64,000 nt of DNA from Arctopsyche grandis. Its lineage: Eukaryota > Arthropoda > Insecta > Trichoptera > Hydropsychidae. A model generated the notes under the pieces. It had not been told where the DNA came from. It was given only the letters and a program-made list of their open reading frames with translations, and ran no database searches. Shown in pieces: positions 1-12,676 of this stretch (position 1 is the stretch's first letter; every line of letters begins with the position of its first letter). Made by a program: the position numbers and the translations under genes. The stretch lies in contig NC_135365.1 of NCBI RefSeq assembly GCF_051622035.1, forward strand, positions 9,218,001 to 9,282,000, given 5' to 3'.

Positions 1-176
1 ACTACCACTACCTCAGGTAGGGCTGCTTCTGGTGTCTGAACTTTGTTAATACAAGTGAAAAATATCAATATGGACAACGATTTGAATTTATTTTAATTGA
101 ATTGTTGACATTTTTAAATTTTAGGTAATAGATTTCAAGGGACTAGTCCTTCTATTCAAATGACGGCACGCCACTG
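1..176. mobile_element. Terminal part of a hAT-like element
   Basis: The segment ends in GGCACGCCACTG at 165-176. Read from the other strand this is CAGTGGCGTGCC, the CAGTGGC-type terminus common in insect hAT elements, and it resembles the ends of the element at 28297-28466. The other end would lie outside the window, so neither a TIR pair nor a target duplication can be checked. The identification rests on the terminal motif only. Confidence 0.35.
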
Positions 177-2960
177 GTATGCACATACATGTGTTGGGGT
201 CTAAATTGAGTATTGATCAACCAATGACAAAAGCCGATTATAGCCAATTAATGTAATAAAAAAAATATTTAGTATGGGAACTGGGAAGCATGACTGCAAT
301 ACATATACCGATATTAATTTTCCACCCCAAGTAATACGATTTATATTTTTTCACGTAAAAAAAAATGGAATATATAATGGTGGGAGAATTTGTATGATAG
401 TTGTTAGTCACTGGCTTGTCATTACACGCATTGAGTTGAAATATTTCTTTGAGATTGCGTCCGTGGCGAGCACAAAGCTCCCCGTACATGTACACGTAGC
501 CAGGCATCAATTTTGGTTAATGACGACGATACAAAAACTGTAAAATGCCAGTTGCCGCACATACATACTATAATATTCCAAAAGACCTGCTGGGCTCTAT
601 TCACCGAAAAATCGCCGTTTCAAAAGAGCCCTGAACTTACAAAGTGCATATTCATACCCATACACCGGGCAGCGCATTGTGCGCAATTATAAAGTGGTGT
701 TCGGTAGGGAGACCGTGTACCACAATAACTCAATTCTTTCATTGAGGTTGATGAACCGCTTCCTAGAAAGTATCCATAACAATTGAACACCTCTGTCTGG
801 AAATTTTAAGGTGTTTCTGTATATGTATGTATGTATGTAACTGCTCTATACATAATGAAAGTCAACGCTTTAACCACTCACTAAATATGATCTACATGCC
901 CTATCTACATACATGGTACTATTCGATATTCGATATCTGGATAATGTCAAGTAAATACGTACACATATCAACTACTTAGCTACAAACAATAGGATACTGT
1001 TACTATGCAGGCCCACTAAATGTATAATATTATATTAGGGGACAATTTAAAATTAAAAATAAATGATATATCATTTAAAAATATAAATGTACAATTTAAA
1101 AATAATTTCTCATATATTAAAAAAAACAGCAATAGAAAAATAATATAATCTTATACATATATAAAACAGAAACGGCGTTTGTAATTCGTTTCTGATTGGC
1201 TGTCGTCAAAATCGTTTCTGGTTGGCTGGATTGGTCAAAAACATTTGTGATTGGTCGGTCGTTAAATAATGTTAATTTTTTCTATTCAAATAAATTTTAT
1301 TAAAAAACATCGTTGAACCATGATTTTTTTTTTTATGGTTCGACGGTATTCTCACTACTAGACTGCATTTCCATTTCAAGCTACTTTTATTATATCCGTG
1401 CTAAATATATCGTCAAAAGTGGAGCCGAGCTAACCCGGGTAACACCACTAGTTAGATTGTAAAATAAAAGAACACAAAATAGTCTTCTGTTCCTTTATTA
1501 TAATATTTGTACCCTTGAACAAAATAAAATAAGCAATAAGACTAAAAACCCTAATAAAAAAATTATAAATCCATTATGTCAGCATTTGAATATCAAATGT
1601 GGGCATTTGATAAGTTACAATAGAACAAATATAAAGCAACCTAAAATGAATTAAATGCGCATTAACGCTGAGCATTAGAGATCTCGCGAATAGGATCGGC
1701 AACGTCTCAACCGGCCAAGTTCACCCACTTTGTATAATAGGTGCTAAATCTTAATAACTGACGATTATGATTTTGTGCATTAAACTGCAAATTTGTTGTA
1801 GTTGAAATCATGGGAGTTTTTCAAATGATCGAATTTTCTTTTTTATTTCACACTACAAATAAAATATTGCTCCATGAAACATTTTTATTTAATAAAAAAT
1901 GTGTTTATTAAATGCGTAATTTCTTCTATTCTATTGAGAAAATTCTTCTTGATCGCCTTTTAAAATTAGGATTTCTCGAAACTGCGCCACTATTCAGTGC
2001 AAATCAGTGCAGTCTTCCGGGAACCATATTATGTCTATTTCACACATAGTGACGAAATCGAGGATGCAAAAAAATACCTTTAAAGGTTATGCCAATTTAC
2101 TTAAATTGGTCTATTTTCTCTGCTTGAAAAATAAAATCGTATGTGAGTGTGTTCCTGTCTCTAGTATGCACATGACCCTTGACTATGCATTGGTGCATAG
2201 CGGACGTGCCAAGTGGTCTTTCGAATGCACTTTCAACGGATCCGAGGTCTCTTCCTAATGAACCCGAATATCCAGCACATCGGATATTTCAATTCGCATT
2301 TGGCGAACACTAAAAGCAAAACACGTGTTGGCACTTTCCTCGAAAGAGCAAATACATACGTATTGCTAAAGATCGGTGCGTGCAAAAACGTTCAAGTGGA
2401 TAAACATCCTGGATATCGAATTACCGCTGCGCTAATCTACCCGAAATGGCGTTTTCAACTTTGGTGGGATTGCTTTTATGGCCTCTTGCAAAAGTGGATC
2501 AGTTCCACTATTTTTTTTCTTATCGGTTTGAATGCCTATACTGTTATGTCTGTGGAATGTGCGATGTGTGTAGAAAGGTCCGCGTAATTCAACAGAATAA
2601 GTAAACAAGGAGAGAAAAAAAAACCTGCTAGCGTTTGAAAATTCTAGACTATTCACTGCCATCTGCCTACCTTTTGTTGCAAGGATTTTCAATTTATTTA
2701 TGCCTGTAGGTCAATACATATAATGGAAAAACGGTTATATTTTTATTCGAAGCCACAACATATGTAACTATAAAGTTTAGCGGTTGTTCCAATAAAATCG
2801 TGTCCTTATCTCGCAAATTCGGCTTGTCCGAATTTTCTGATTGGTACGAGCATATACATACATACATATTGCGGTTTGCAATTAATGTTTGTATATCTAC
2901 ATTGTATAATTTTTATTTTATTTATTTATTTTTAATTTTTTTTCTATTTTATTTTATTTT
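177..2960. other. AT-rich stretch without a recognisable gene
   Basis: No open frame here resembles a known protein and none shows a multi-exon pattern. Short ORFs at 2007-2587 overlap in different frames and look random. Around 1185-1255 a motif close to TTTCTGATTGGCTG recurs about three times, a small local repeat. ATGTATGTATGT and ACATACAT microsatellite runs are scattered through the stretch. Confidence 0.5.
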
Positions 2961-3373
2961 TACATAGATATATACCAGGAAGGCTTGACAGGGAGACCCC
3001 AATGCACCTTCCTGGAAAATTAATTACAAACAATGCAGCATTTTATTATTACATAAATCACTGTATTTCCAGAAACTGAAGAACACATAAAAATGAATTA
3101 CAGAATTAATCCATGGATTTAGATTTGGTACATATTTTTTACAAATTATACACACAACAAATACAGAAGATTTGTGGCAACAGGAAAGATGATTTTTTGC
3201 CAATTATGAGGAACCGTTTCAACAATGATCATACAAAATTGGCAAACTCTGATAAGAAACAATCGATTTGGAGTCACAAATACCCCCAAATCCAACCAGC
3301 AGTATGGCAGATCGAACCCACTGATCACTTCGTGCTAAACATACACGCTACCATTAAGCCATACTGCTGGCTA
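2961..3373 (-). mobile_element. tRNA-derived SINE, hairpin-tail type
   Basis: Read on the minus strand the element starts with a tRNA-like head: an A-box-like TGGCTTAATGGTAGC at 3347-3361 and a B-box-like TGGGTTCGATC near 3310-3320. The body contains the shared core 'ATCAGAGTTTGCCAATT...TGAAACGGTTCC' in diverged form. The 3' tail at about 2974-3015 is an imperfect hairpin with arms CCAGGAAGG and CCTTCCTGG. A very similar copy in the same orientation lies at 29207-29627. Confidence 0.8.
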
Positions 3374-3403
3374 ATGTGTTTAGTTAGATTTTGGGTATAT
3401 CCG

Positions 3404-3495
3404 TGCACGGACTTTTGGTCGAATCGACACTTGGCCGACAGACGTTAGGTCAACGGACATTTGGCCGAACCTCTGGCCGGACGTTTGGTCAAAGC
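3404..3495. repeat. Degenerate repeats of a GGACATTTGGCCGAA-like motif
   Basis: Four to six degenerate copies of a roughly 15-bp motif (GGACTTTTGGTCGAA, GACACTTGGCCGACA, GGACATTTGGCCGAA, GGACGTTTGGTCAAA) follow directly on the SINE head. The wording recalls the GGACAAAATGTC motif of the elements at 4830-5110 and 19624-20580, but shared descent is only a guess. Confidence 0.5.
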
Positions 3496-3764
3496 CCTTC
3501 CGTTTATCTGAGCTATTATGAAGGTTATCGAAGATTATTTTAACCTATTTGTATGATAGCCTGCGCTTATCATTAATTTCCTAATTGAATATGATTTACT
3601 AGTGGAATTTTGATATTCTCTCTTCCATTTGTATATGTGTTTGTATATTTGTAGGTGTGTATGTACATATGTATATGTATATATGTGTATTTTTATATTT
3701 ATGTATGTATGTATATGTATTTGTGTATATATGGATGGTGTACATATATGTTTATATAATTGTC

Positions 3765-3830
3765 TTTGGCCAGGAAGGCGCATTGGGTTTACCTGTTAGG
3801 CCTTCTTGGTGTAAATTAAATAAAAAATAA
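3765..3830 (+). mobile_element. Isolated SINE 3' tail hairpin
   Basis: GGCCAGGAAGGC followed by GGTTTACCTG and GGCCTTCTTGG reproduces the tail of the SINE family without the tRNA head or body. It is probably a strongly 5'-truncated copy. An A-rich run (AAATTAAATAAAAAATAAAA) follows, as expected for a retroposed 3' end. Confidence 0.55.
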
Positions 3831-4829
3831 AATAAATTTGGGCCACGCGGGGATGTTTTGTATTTGCGGCTGGTTCTTATATGTAAATAAATTGGTGCTG
3901 GCTATACATAGGTGCAAGACATTACCTACTTTGTATTTTGTTCTTTGATATTTTTAATTTATCTGCTATTATTATAATGCTATTGTTTTTTATGATTATT
4001 TTTAAACGTATTTTTTTGTCTGTATATACATATACATATGTATATATTTTTATTTTTCTCATCTCTCTGTATTTTTTCGACCATTGTTGTCGCATTAGGG
4101 ACAACAATGTAATGCCTAAATGGTCCGAGCTTAAACTTAAATAAATAAATGATATTATGTATTTAAGTCAAGGCAGTTTGTTTAGGTTGTTTCAAGAACC
4201 GTAGTTGAGGCGTTTATAAAATAGATAGTTCTGGGTAATGGCTCTAACCTATAGGTAATTTGATATGTATTGATGTATTGTATGAATCATTTTCGTTGCT
4301 TACTATGGCGAAATGTTTATGAGTCGTATATGTAGTCATAAAGTCTGAAGAACAGTGGTATGAATTTAAATTTGAAATCCCATATAAGAAGACAGATTGG
4401 ATATGGGTACAGGTACAGTGTAATAATATAATGTACATGAGAGTTGATTTAGAATGCAGTGGTGGCTGTAACGGGCGAAATTACCGGTCGCTGATGCGTG
4501 GCATGAACGCACAAAAACGCCACGGGCAAACGTGTCGGAAAGAGCGTGTAAAATAAGCAGGCGGTCGCAACACCAAAACTACACCTTTGTTCCTTTCAGG
4601 CGATTGTTTCGTACTTTTGTCGGTGGAAATGGCTGTGAAGTGACGATCAAGTGCCAGCTGTGGAAGACCAAAATCAAAAACACACACTTCTCAAACCGTA
4701 TCCGTGAAGTTATGTGTTGCTAATCTTTAGAAAATAATATATGTATAACATCATACAAAACAAGTAGAAAAATACGCACTTGTAGAAGTTTCCACAGTCG
4801 TAGAGGCGATCTATCAAAAAATTCCACGA
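3831..4829. other. No gene seen
   Basis: Short ORFs occur on both strands, but they are AT-rich, overlap each other and match no recognised family. TATATGTATA-type simple sequence is frequent. Confidence 0.5.
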
Positions 4830-5112
4830 CGAAACGTTTACGCGGCATAATGTCTACGAAAAAAATGAGTACGCGATATAATGTCTACGGACAAAATGAT
4901 TCGCCGCATAATTTATACGAACAAAATGATTAAAGCCCGGACCCAGAGGGTGCCGCGTATTGTTCAAATGTTGTAAATGCATTGTTAAAGGTTTGCCGAA
5001 CCTTTTTTACAAAGGATTTACAACAATGGAACAATGAGCGGCACCTTGGCTATCCTACCTCTAATGATAACACGACATAATATCTACGGACAGAATGTTT
5101 ACGCGACATAGG
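4830..5112. repeat. GACAAAATG-type repeat array, split by a small MITE
   Basis: About five diverged copies of a roughly 30-bp unit close to GCGACATAATGTCTACGGAC followed by AAAATGAT run from 4838 to 4932 and resume at 5063-5110. The interruption is a reverse-complement relative of the 102-bp MITE found at 33345 and 42946. The same unit forms the ends of the inverted-repeat element at 19624-20580, so this array may be one end of a related element. Confidence 0.6.
4933..5062 (-). mobile_element. Diverged copy of the CTAGAGG...GTGACT MITE
   Basis: Reverse-complemented, this 130-bp segment reads AGAGGTAGGATAG near one end and contains GGCAAACCTTTAACAATGCA and ATTTGAACAATACGCGGC, matching the 102-bp MITE family internally. 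Flanking octamers are AATGATTA (4925-4932) and AATGATAA (5063-5070), 7 of 8 identical, which fits an 8-bp target duplication. It is longer than the two young copies because of an extra internal palindromic piece. Confidence 0.65.
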
Positions 5113-7109
5113 ACGTGTATAATAGATCTTCATCACTGACATATACTTGTTTTTACAATACTATTTTATTCTCATTTTTTTCATTGATTTATTCTTGTAT
5201 GAAATTCATACACATATAATGTACTTACTTATTATTTATACCGATTTAATTTCCAATAATTCAATAAATTGGGTTACATGTGCTTTTTTAATTCCTTCAA
5301 TTTTATTATATTTTAAAAATCGCTATTATTTTTAATACTAACAATTTATACGTTGGCAATAAAGGTCGATCTTACTAAAATCGTTCAAATTAGAGTCGGA
5401 GTTTTGAGTCGGAGTCGGAGTCAATAAATTTTGAAACGTCTCGACAGCCCCTGTTAAAATAAAGTAAATGCAATAGGAAAATGTGTGGAGTCAGATTGAT
5501 GTGCATGAGAGATTGGAGGCATATCTAAATAAATTGTGCTTGCTGATGATGGTGATAATGCACTCTTCAGCATCTCTAATTTAACCTTTAGAATCTCATT
5601 AAGATTTATAATTCGTTTCAACCTTTTTACAGTTAATCATTCCACTATTATTATTTGGTTATCTGCCCGTTTACAACATCTCTGGATCATATTAGATGAG
5701 GTTTCTTAAGCTTTTGACACATTTTATCACATTTGAAAGTGTTGGAACTCGAAACCATATTGATAGTTTTCTGTTATTAAATTTTATATAGCAAGGTGTT
5801 TCGAACCGAGTGTTTTCAAAACAACACAATCGATTCGGAGAGAGCAATCGGCCGAAGAAATAAATTCTTTGTTTAGCATAATAGGCAATCTGCGCACTCT
5901 TTGTACCATAACTTATTTCGAATCGATTCGAATTCAATGGCCTGTGTTAATTCACATTATTCAACACCATTTTCGATTTCAAGCAAAAGTTCAATCGATT
6001 CAACACCCACAATCTTTTAATCTAAAAAAGCAACATCAATTTCCAATTTCGGAAGAATGGACTAAATGAGATTATTTTTACAATATATCGAAGGCAGCAG
6101 TCGCTCTTTTCTAATTTTAACCCCCAGAGTCCGCGCGTAGGGGTCTAAATTGAGCGTGACGACGTCTTTGTCCGGCCTGTCGTTTGTCATTGGAAAAATG
6201 GAGTGTGTGTATGTATACACTGTGGATGTATACACTATGTATGTATACATATGGATATGTCGGAAGATCGCATCGACCATTTGTCACCGTTGCTCCCTGG
6301 ATACGTAGTAGCACGTCGCCGCACGCAATTGGTTAAGTCAGACATATATGTACATATGTACAGCATGTAGTATGTACTATGTGGGCCAAGGGTGCTCAAC
6401 ATTTGGCGTGCTTCTCGAAATAAATTAAACTGTAACTTAAATGCCACGTGGCAGATAAATTTTGACCAGATTACCCCGAACTTTGACCCAAAACCACAAT
6501 CATCATCGATGTGTGCGAACTGCCTGAAATTGAACAAGACAATTTGTCTTGCGTAGTGGTTTATCAGAGACCAGCAACTTGTCTGCCAATACTATAGGTC
6601 AAAAGATTCTTAGACACGAAGATACGTCTGAGGATCATATGTCGTAGCAGGGATCCTGCAGAAAATAAAATATCGTATCATTGGAAATCACTCGAATCGA
6701 GATTGTTTCCTGTGTTATTATGTATCCAGTTGAGTGAGTGAGAAAACGATATCGATATGCAAAGCTCAGATCAGATCTCTTGGAACCTGAGAAGATATGT
6801 AGTGTAAGATTGAACATGTGTTGATTTCATATATCATACGACATTTGAACCACCTGCAACTGTTATTGAATGTTTTGTGAATTTCTGAAAACTGGCGGAT
6901 CGTATCGATGTAATCAAGAGCAGATGTTCGACATAATCACCAGGTGTCTTAATTTTGATATCTTTATTATGATATGAACCATATGTAAATATATAGATTG
7001 TAGTATTTCGAGAAAAATGTTTTGACTTTGCAAAACCAATTCAAAGTCTCAAAACCTCATTCCTCCAAAAGACCCCGTCTTGTGCTACTTTTGTAAGATT
7101 TAATCTAAT
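5113..7109. other. No gene seen
   Basis: No ORF resembles a known family. A GAGTCGGAGT-type run at 5394-5425 looks like a fragment of a repeat. The phrase CAGAGACCAGCAACTTGTCTGCCAAT at 6565-6590 recurs in diverged form near 10895 and 40373, so a short dispersed repeat is present. Confidence 0.45.
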
Positions 7110-8100
7110 CTACACTTATATTTGATAGAAAACATCACCAACAAAGTGTTCCAACAGATGAAGCTGTTGAAGTTACAAGATTATAAGATCTTGAGCGGCA
7201 TCTGATTTTACTTAAGGATTAAAAAATTCAATGCGATGTATGAACAGACTTTTTAATCAATCCAGGTTTACTTTTGATAGCAAACCGCATTAAAAACTGT
7301 TTCAATATATGTATAAGGCTTTCGATGTTACAGGATTGGTATAGTCTTGAGCTGCATCTGATTCTATTATACATCAGTATTAGAAGATATCGTTGTATAA
7401 ATGTATGAACAGACTTTTTAATCAATCTAGGTTTACATTTGTTATTAAATAGCATCAAAATTTTGTTTCAATAGATGAGGCTGTCAAAGTTACAAGATTA
7501 CAAGATCTTGAACTGCATCTGATTCTACATTAGGATTAGAAGACAACGCTGTAAAGATATTTGAACAGACTTTTTAATCAATATTGTCTTACTTTTGATA
7601 GAAAATAACATTAAAATCCAGAATGATATAATCTTGAGCTGTATTTGATTATATACTTCAGGATTAGAAGACAATGCTCTAAAGATATTTGAACAGACTT
7701 TTTCATCAAATTTACATTTGAATCTATGAAATAGCATTTAGAAAGTGTTCTAACAGATGAGGCTGTTAAAGTTACAATATTACAAGATCTTGAACTGTAT
7801 CTGATTATTAATTGTATCTATATCGGGATTAGAAGACAACGCTGTAATGATGTGTGAACAGACTTTTTAATTTATCTTATCTTACTTTTGATAGAAAATA
7901 GTAATAAGGAAGTGTTCCAACAGATGAAGTTAGAAGATTAGTCATGAGATGCATCTGATTCCACAGCAAGATTAGAAGACAACACTAGAAAAATGCATGA
8001 ATAGACGTTGTAATTTTGCTAATGTAACATTGTGATAGAAAATAGCAATAGGAAAGTGTTTCAACAGATGGAAAGGCTTTCTAAGTTGCAAGATTTGTAT
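7110..8100. repeat. Decayed tandem array, about 130-165-bp units
   Basis: About six diverged units lie head to tail. Each carries GAACAGACTTTTTAATCAAT or a variant (near 7241, 7406, 7562, 7690, 7856 and 8000), then CTTTTGATAGAAAATA, GTGTTCCAACAGATGAGGCT, a purine-rich ACAAGATTACAAGATCTTGA and CATCTGATTCTA...GGATTAGAAGACAA. Spacing between successive landmarks is roughly 165, 156, 129, 165 and 146 bp. Antisense ORFs in the array are interrupted and differ from unit to unit, so protein repeats are unlikely. It resembles an old minisatellite or satellite relic. Confidence 0.75.
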
Positions 8101-8887
8101 GAGCAGATAATACAAAGAGCACCAAGTCTTGTTCGAAGTTATAAGCGGAATCGGTAGTGAGGTTTCCCACATTAGTCAGTTCCCATGATGGAGAGGAAGA
8201 GGAACATAAAAAGAAGTGGTCGAAATCGATATCTGAGTAGGATAGTGATGTTGGTCGGTTAACCGCTTCCACTAATTGAGTCCAGTGTTATGGAACCGGA
8301 GGTAATAACTCGCTTCGTGTAATTTCAGTTTTTGGATTACGGTCTCCTCTCTGCTCTGCACACCATCTGTCTGCCGCAACAACTAATCGATTTTTCGCTA
8401 CACATTTGCATCCATCGAATTATTAGAAATGTGCTTCGGTTGCCCACATCGTATCACTTATTATGTGGGTAGATGAGATTTGGAATCGCGGGGTTATTCA
8501 ATCAACTTCGATTGTGGGCATTAAAAGGTTTTAGAACGAGATGCAGTCACGTATTGTTTAGATGCAAAGGATGCAATGGGTGGAAGCACATCGCATTACT
8601 ACACGGAACCTTCTCTTTATTGGAATGACTGGTGAATAATGGGTTGGTCGACCATTCTCGTACCCTATGTATGTACAATACACTCTGTATCCATTTTGAT
8701 CTTTTATTTACTTTTGATGTTTACTCGGATACGTTCAATTCGAAATTATGCTTCAGTGCGTTTTTGTACTGAATCCATTTACAAAGATTTTGTGACCAAA
8801 ATAAGCAATACCTTTTTAAAAACCTCTTCCTAGTTCAGAAACAATTTTTCCATCTCTACATAAATACATGTATGTATATGCACATAT
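8101..8887. other. No gene seen
   Basis: Mixed-composition sequence without a recognisable ORF, TIR or repeat relationship to other parts of the window. Confidence 0.4.
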
Positions 8888-9345
8888 GTGGTCTAGTGGT
8901 GAATGTTGAATTATTTCGTACTTGATGTTACGAGTTCGAATCCCCGCTGTCTCGCTGTTGGCCAGACCTTGATTTGTCTAGGTCGATCGTTTCTTATCAG
9001 AATTTGCCAATTTTTCTGATTTTCATTGAAACGATTCCTGTAAAATTGGCGTTTCCTTCCCAATTTTCTGTTGCGAACCTTTAGTTATTGTTATATCTTA
9101 GGTTTCGCCATATTGCTCACCATATATGTCTCTGTGGTTGTTTATCGAATATAAAAAATTCCTATTGTTACATGAAAGCTATTCATCGTTATTTATCGTA
9201 TTAATACGATGTTTGTAATATATGTATACTGACCATAGATGTCAGATATTTAGATTTACATGTATCTATGTAATAATTATGTGGACCAGGAAGGCGCATT
9301 TGGGGTTTACCTGTTAAGCCTTCCTGGTATATTTGTATATATGTA
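8888..9345 (+). mobile_element. tRNA-derived SINE, hairpin-tail type
   Basis: The tRNA-like head has an A-box-like GTGGTCTAGTGGTGAATG from 8888 and a B-box-like CGAGTTCGAATCCCC from 8931. The body carries GGTCGATCGTTTCTTATCAG, AATTTGCCAATTTTTCTGAT and TTGAAACGATTCC. The 3' tail (9286-9328) is the CCAGGAAGG...CCTTCCTGG hairpin followed by A/T-rich simple sequence. It is one of the more complete plus-strand copies. Confidence 0.8.
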
Positions 9346-10951
9346 TGTGAAAATATGTATGTAAAATAAAAAAATAAATAAATAAAAAAAATAAAAATGT
9401 ACATATGTACATATGTAGGTCCTACAGATGAAGTGATTTGTCATCTGTCAATCATATAAGTCGTTGCTTACTATGTCTTTTTTAACGTACATATGTAGGT
9501 ATTTTATCAAAAAGTAAAGATAAACATTACAAAATATCCAAATGACTATGTTCATGAATTATATCTGAAAAATTACATCGTCAAAGTATTTATTTCTTAC
9601 TACAGTCATACTGTGCGTTATCAGACTTTCTCACATTTTCAGATATCTATACATACTTTTGGATTAAAAAAAATAGATACCATAGCCGTACTACGTGAAT
9701 AAAATCGAGAATTGATGTGATGGATCAGATTTTTTACGCTGTAAACAATTCGGAGCATTTCTTTCAGTTCCATCCATTGTAGCTAGGTACTATGGTTACA
9801 AAGTGTATTTCGTTCCATTGAACATTCGTCATGCGTTGCGATACGATGCGGGTCTCGAAGGGTTTCAAAAAATGAATGGAAAAAAAGTCTTAATTGAAAA
9901 AATTCAATCACGTACATTCTATACGTATTACAATATACATAGAAAGGGGAATGGATGCACACGACAATTGCAACAACCCTCCACTATAATTTGTGTGCTA
10001 CGGTTTATTTTTTCAACCGAAGGGTAGCGGTTCATTGTGATCACGATCAGACCCTGCGATTACATAAAAAATAACACGCCTTTTCTCACAATTTTACAAA
10101 CGGGTCGATTTTTGGTTTGGTCGCGTCATTCTTCCGCTTTTGAAAGCTGACAAAGGATTCGTCGTCCAATCTCGATAATAATAGCGTTTGATTGATACAG
10201 CGACACGTAACCCATTGTTGCCCAAGACAACGTATTGCTTTTTTTAATTACTAGATAGCCAATGTCGTGATGTTTCTAACATCGCAACACTTCAATTTGT
10301 AATTCTAGACCGAAGTATTGTAGCCCATCGGCGGGATGATTCATCGGCCGATAAATTTCTAGCTACAAAAGATTTGTTTTTAGCAAATCAGTGGCAGGCA
10401 ACATGTCTGTTAACAGATTGTCGGTTAATCTTGATGAAATATTCGCAAAATAGCATACTGTCTTATGAGCAGAGATTAGCGTCGGACGGGTGCATTTCAG
10501 ATAACAGTAGATCACCCCATTAGTGTTCAAAGCAAAAAGGCAAAAAAGCATAGTTTTTGTTATGTCATGAAAAACGATTCCCAGAAACGAAGTCGAGAGA
10601 TTTTATCTTTGTATAAGCTTAGCATAGATGTGTCGTACCATCTCTGACTGCGGCAAATTTCGTGGTCTTAAACTAATCTCTATATTTACTTGTCTGCTGA
10701 CAAATCTATCTGTCAATGAACTTTCTTACTCTTATTATATTTATTTTAAAATTATATCAAGAAGACCTAACAGGCAAAATCAATGCGCTTTCTTGGCCAA
10801 TTTACAAAAACCTATACAAAAAAATGCTAAAATTAAATATATTTTTTCTAACAAAAATGTATGATGCAGTTACGATATCAAGATGATAGACAGAGACCAG
10901 CAACGTGTCTGCCAATCAGGTTTTTGTTCACAATACAATGCAACCAAATTA
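9346..10951. other. No gene seen; one SINE tail fragment
   Basis: ORFs such as 9803-10027 have no recognisable family. A minus-strand SINE tail remnant (ATCAAGAAGACCTAACAGGC ... GCGCTTTCTTGGCC) lies at about 10755-10797. A phrase TTAGTGTTCAAAGCAAAAAGGC near 10508 recurs in variant form near 38172 and 42278. Confidence 0.45.
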
Positions 10952-11290
10952 GCCAGCGTATAGTTCAGTGTTTGCGTTAATGCTAACCACCGAAAGGTTC
11001 CTGGATTCTAGCACTGAGTTGATTTGCCGCGATTGAAAATAATTTATTCCGAGTATTATCTGTAGTGGTGCTGGTCAGACTTGGATATTTGTGACGCCAA
11101 TTCCATCGTTCCTTATCTGATTTCATCGTTGAAACGGTTCCTCATCAAATTGGCAAAAAACCATCCTACCCAATATGTCACCACTATTTGAATACGATTT
11201 CAAAAAATTATAATTTATATATGTACAAGATAAATACCATAGGAGCTGCTCAGGGGCAACCTGTAATGGCACCATGGAAATAACAGAAAT
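10952..11290 (+). mobile_element. tRNA-derived SINE with the alternative 3' tail
   Basis: The head (AGCCAGCGTATAGTTCAGTG) and the core (GGTCAGACTTGGATATTTGT, GAAACGGTTCCTCATC, TATGTCACCACTATTTGAAT) match the hairpin-tail SINEs. The 3' part is instead ATACCATAGGAGCTGCTCAG then GGGCAACCTGTAATG. A second tail of this type (AGATGCTGCTCAGGGGCAGC) lies nearby at about 11516-11545. The copy at 28793-29130 has the same architecture. Confidence 0.7.
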
Positions 11291-12339
11291 TCTAAAGATA
11301 TATAATATATAAATTTTTAGTATGAATACTGAATGGTATCTGATAAACGTTTCGAAATCAATTCACCGAATGCTATTCTACTAGTAACGTTTTCTCCGAA
11401 ACCTAGTTGTTCAAAAGACACCTTTTCCAAATTACGCATTGTTCGAATGCATATTGCCTACCAAGTTTCAAACTGGTGATAATATGTTTAATAATATGCA
11501 TAAGTTTAATAAAATAGATGCTGCTCAGGGGCAGCCTGTAATGACTTTGTAAAATAATAATGTAATGACTTTGTAAATAAATTTAGTTAAAAAAAAAAAT
11601 TGGGTGATCCTAGTTGAGTTCATCGCCGTATTTCTAGGACTAAATACTATTGAAAAATGAACCGGACATAATATATATTTACAATATCTTTTTTATACAA
11701 TGAATTTTACGGCTTTATTCACAACTTATATAATGATTTTTTTATTCGACATAAGATCTTCTGAAGGAGACTTGTCTGCATACAAATCTATGCATGAATG
11801 CCCACCTTAACACCCATAGGAAGTTTATAATCACAGCCATCAAGATGTGATTTAGTATCCGGATATTTCATTTTACTCGTTAGTGGTAATTTTTTGACTA
11901 CAAATTAGGGGTATTGCGAAAAACATAGACTCTGCCCGCAGGACAAAACGTATTATACGCGGCCAAAAAAGTGAAACAGATCGGTTTTTTGGACGAAAAA
12001 TGCCGTTTGATTGATCGGATTTTAATGGAGGAAAATATCGCTCGCGTGGTATAATATAATGGTTATTTAATGGTCGATGCTCTCCCAGATATTACTATTA
12101 TATTACTATTCTGCTAACAAAAAGACAGGCTTAATTGCCAAAACATTAAATAAACATGACGGCTGCTTTCGGATTCACTTCTGCGAAAGACACGCATACA
12201 TTTTCCCATTCACGGAATTGCCTTTGTATGCTTTTCCGTATTGTAGTGAATTTTGCAAAACGATATCGATACCGCAATAATATAATGAGGCCTTCTTGGA
12301 ATAATACGCAAACATATCGGTATCACTATATGTATGTAT
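11291..12339. other. No gene seen
   Basis: Only the detached SINE tail near 11516-11575, with a duplicated TAATGACTTTGTAAA, was recognised. ORFs at 12077-12353 overlap in two frames and look random. Confidence 0.4.
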
Positions 12340-12640
12340 ACATCGGATTTTGACCGAGGCAGTATCCTTTTGGGGCGGAGCGAGTTACCTATGAGCCGCA
12401 TTTGGTAACACATTATATAAATTAAATAATATCTCAAGGCTAGCGGAAATATAACAAACAACGTTCTCGTCTTCCAATATCAACCTTAATATATCCTTGG
12501 AAAATTCATTATTTTTTTAATTAGTCAGGGGGAGAATTTTGCTCCTTGCGGTTCATAAAAAATATTCAACACAAATATTAGATGTCTATTGATTAGTTAC
12601 AATAAATATAGCGATCCCTTCTTGATTTAAATTTTAATAA
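12340..12640. repeat. Dispersed repeat shared with 32670-32970
   Basis: Shared landmarks, in the same order, are GATTTTGACC, AACACATTATA...TATAAATTAAATAATATCT, AACAAACAACGTTCTC, AAAATATTCAACRC, ATTAGATGTCYATTGATT and CCTTCTTG. The relationship is clear but both copies are eroded. No ORF or TIR is visible, so the class is unknown. Confidence 0.65.
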
Positions 12641-12676
12641 TTATTTTTTATACATACGTATATCATCTTTAAAGAG

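Noticed and set aside
238-604. Overlapping ORFs on both strands near the window start
   Set aside because: They overlap in several frames, are AT-driven and resemble no protein family; adjacent sequence is a transposon end.
2007-2692. ORFs of 83-124 codons in overlapping frames
   Set aside because: No domain, no splice partner and three frames open over the same DNA, as expected by chance.
3113-3448. 111-codon ORF
   Set aside because: It lies entirely in a SINE copy and its flank; the minus-strand shadow recurs in the SINE at 29369-29584.
7228-7737. Antisense ORFs containing IKKSVHT-like repeats
   Set aside because: The apparent peptide repeats come from the tandem DNA array; the frame is not kept from unit to unit.
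8888-8945. Possible tRNA gene
   Set aside because: A and B boxes are present but no complete cloverleaf; it is the head of a SINE, as are the similar heads at 30132, 31070 and 51428.
9286-9328. Hairpin as a transcription terminator
   Set aside because: The CCAGGAAGG...CCTTCCTGG hairpin is the shared SINE tail and recurs away from any gene.
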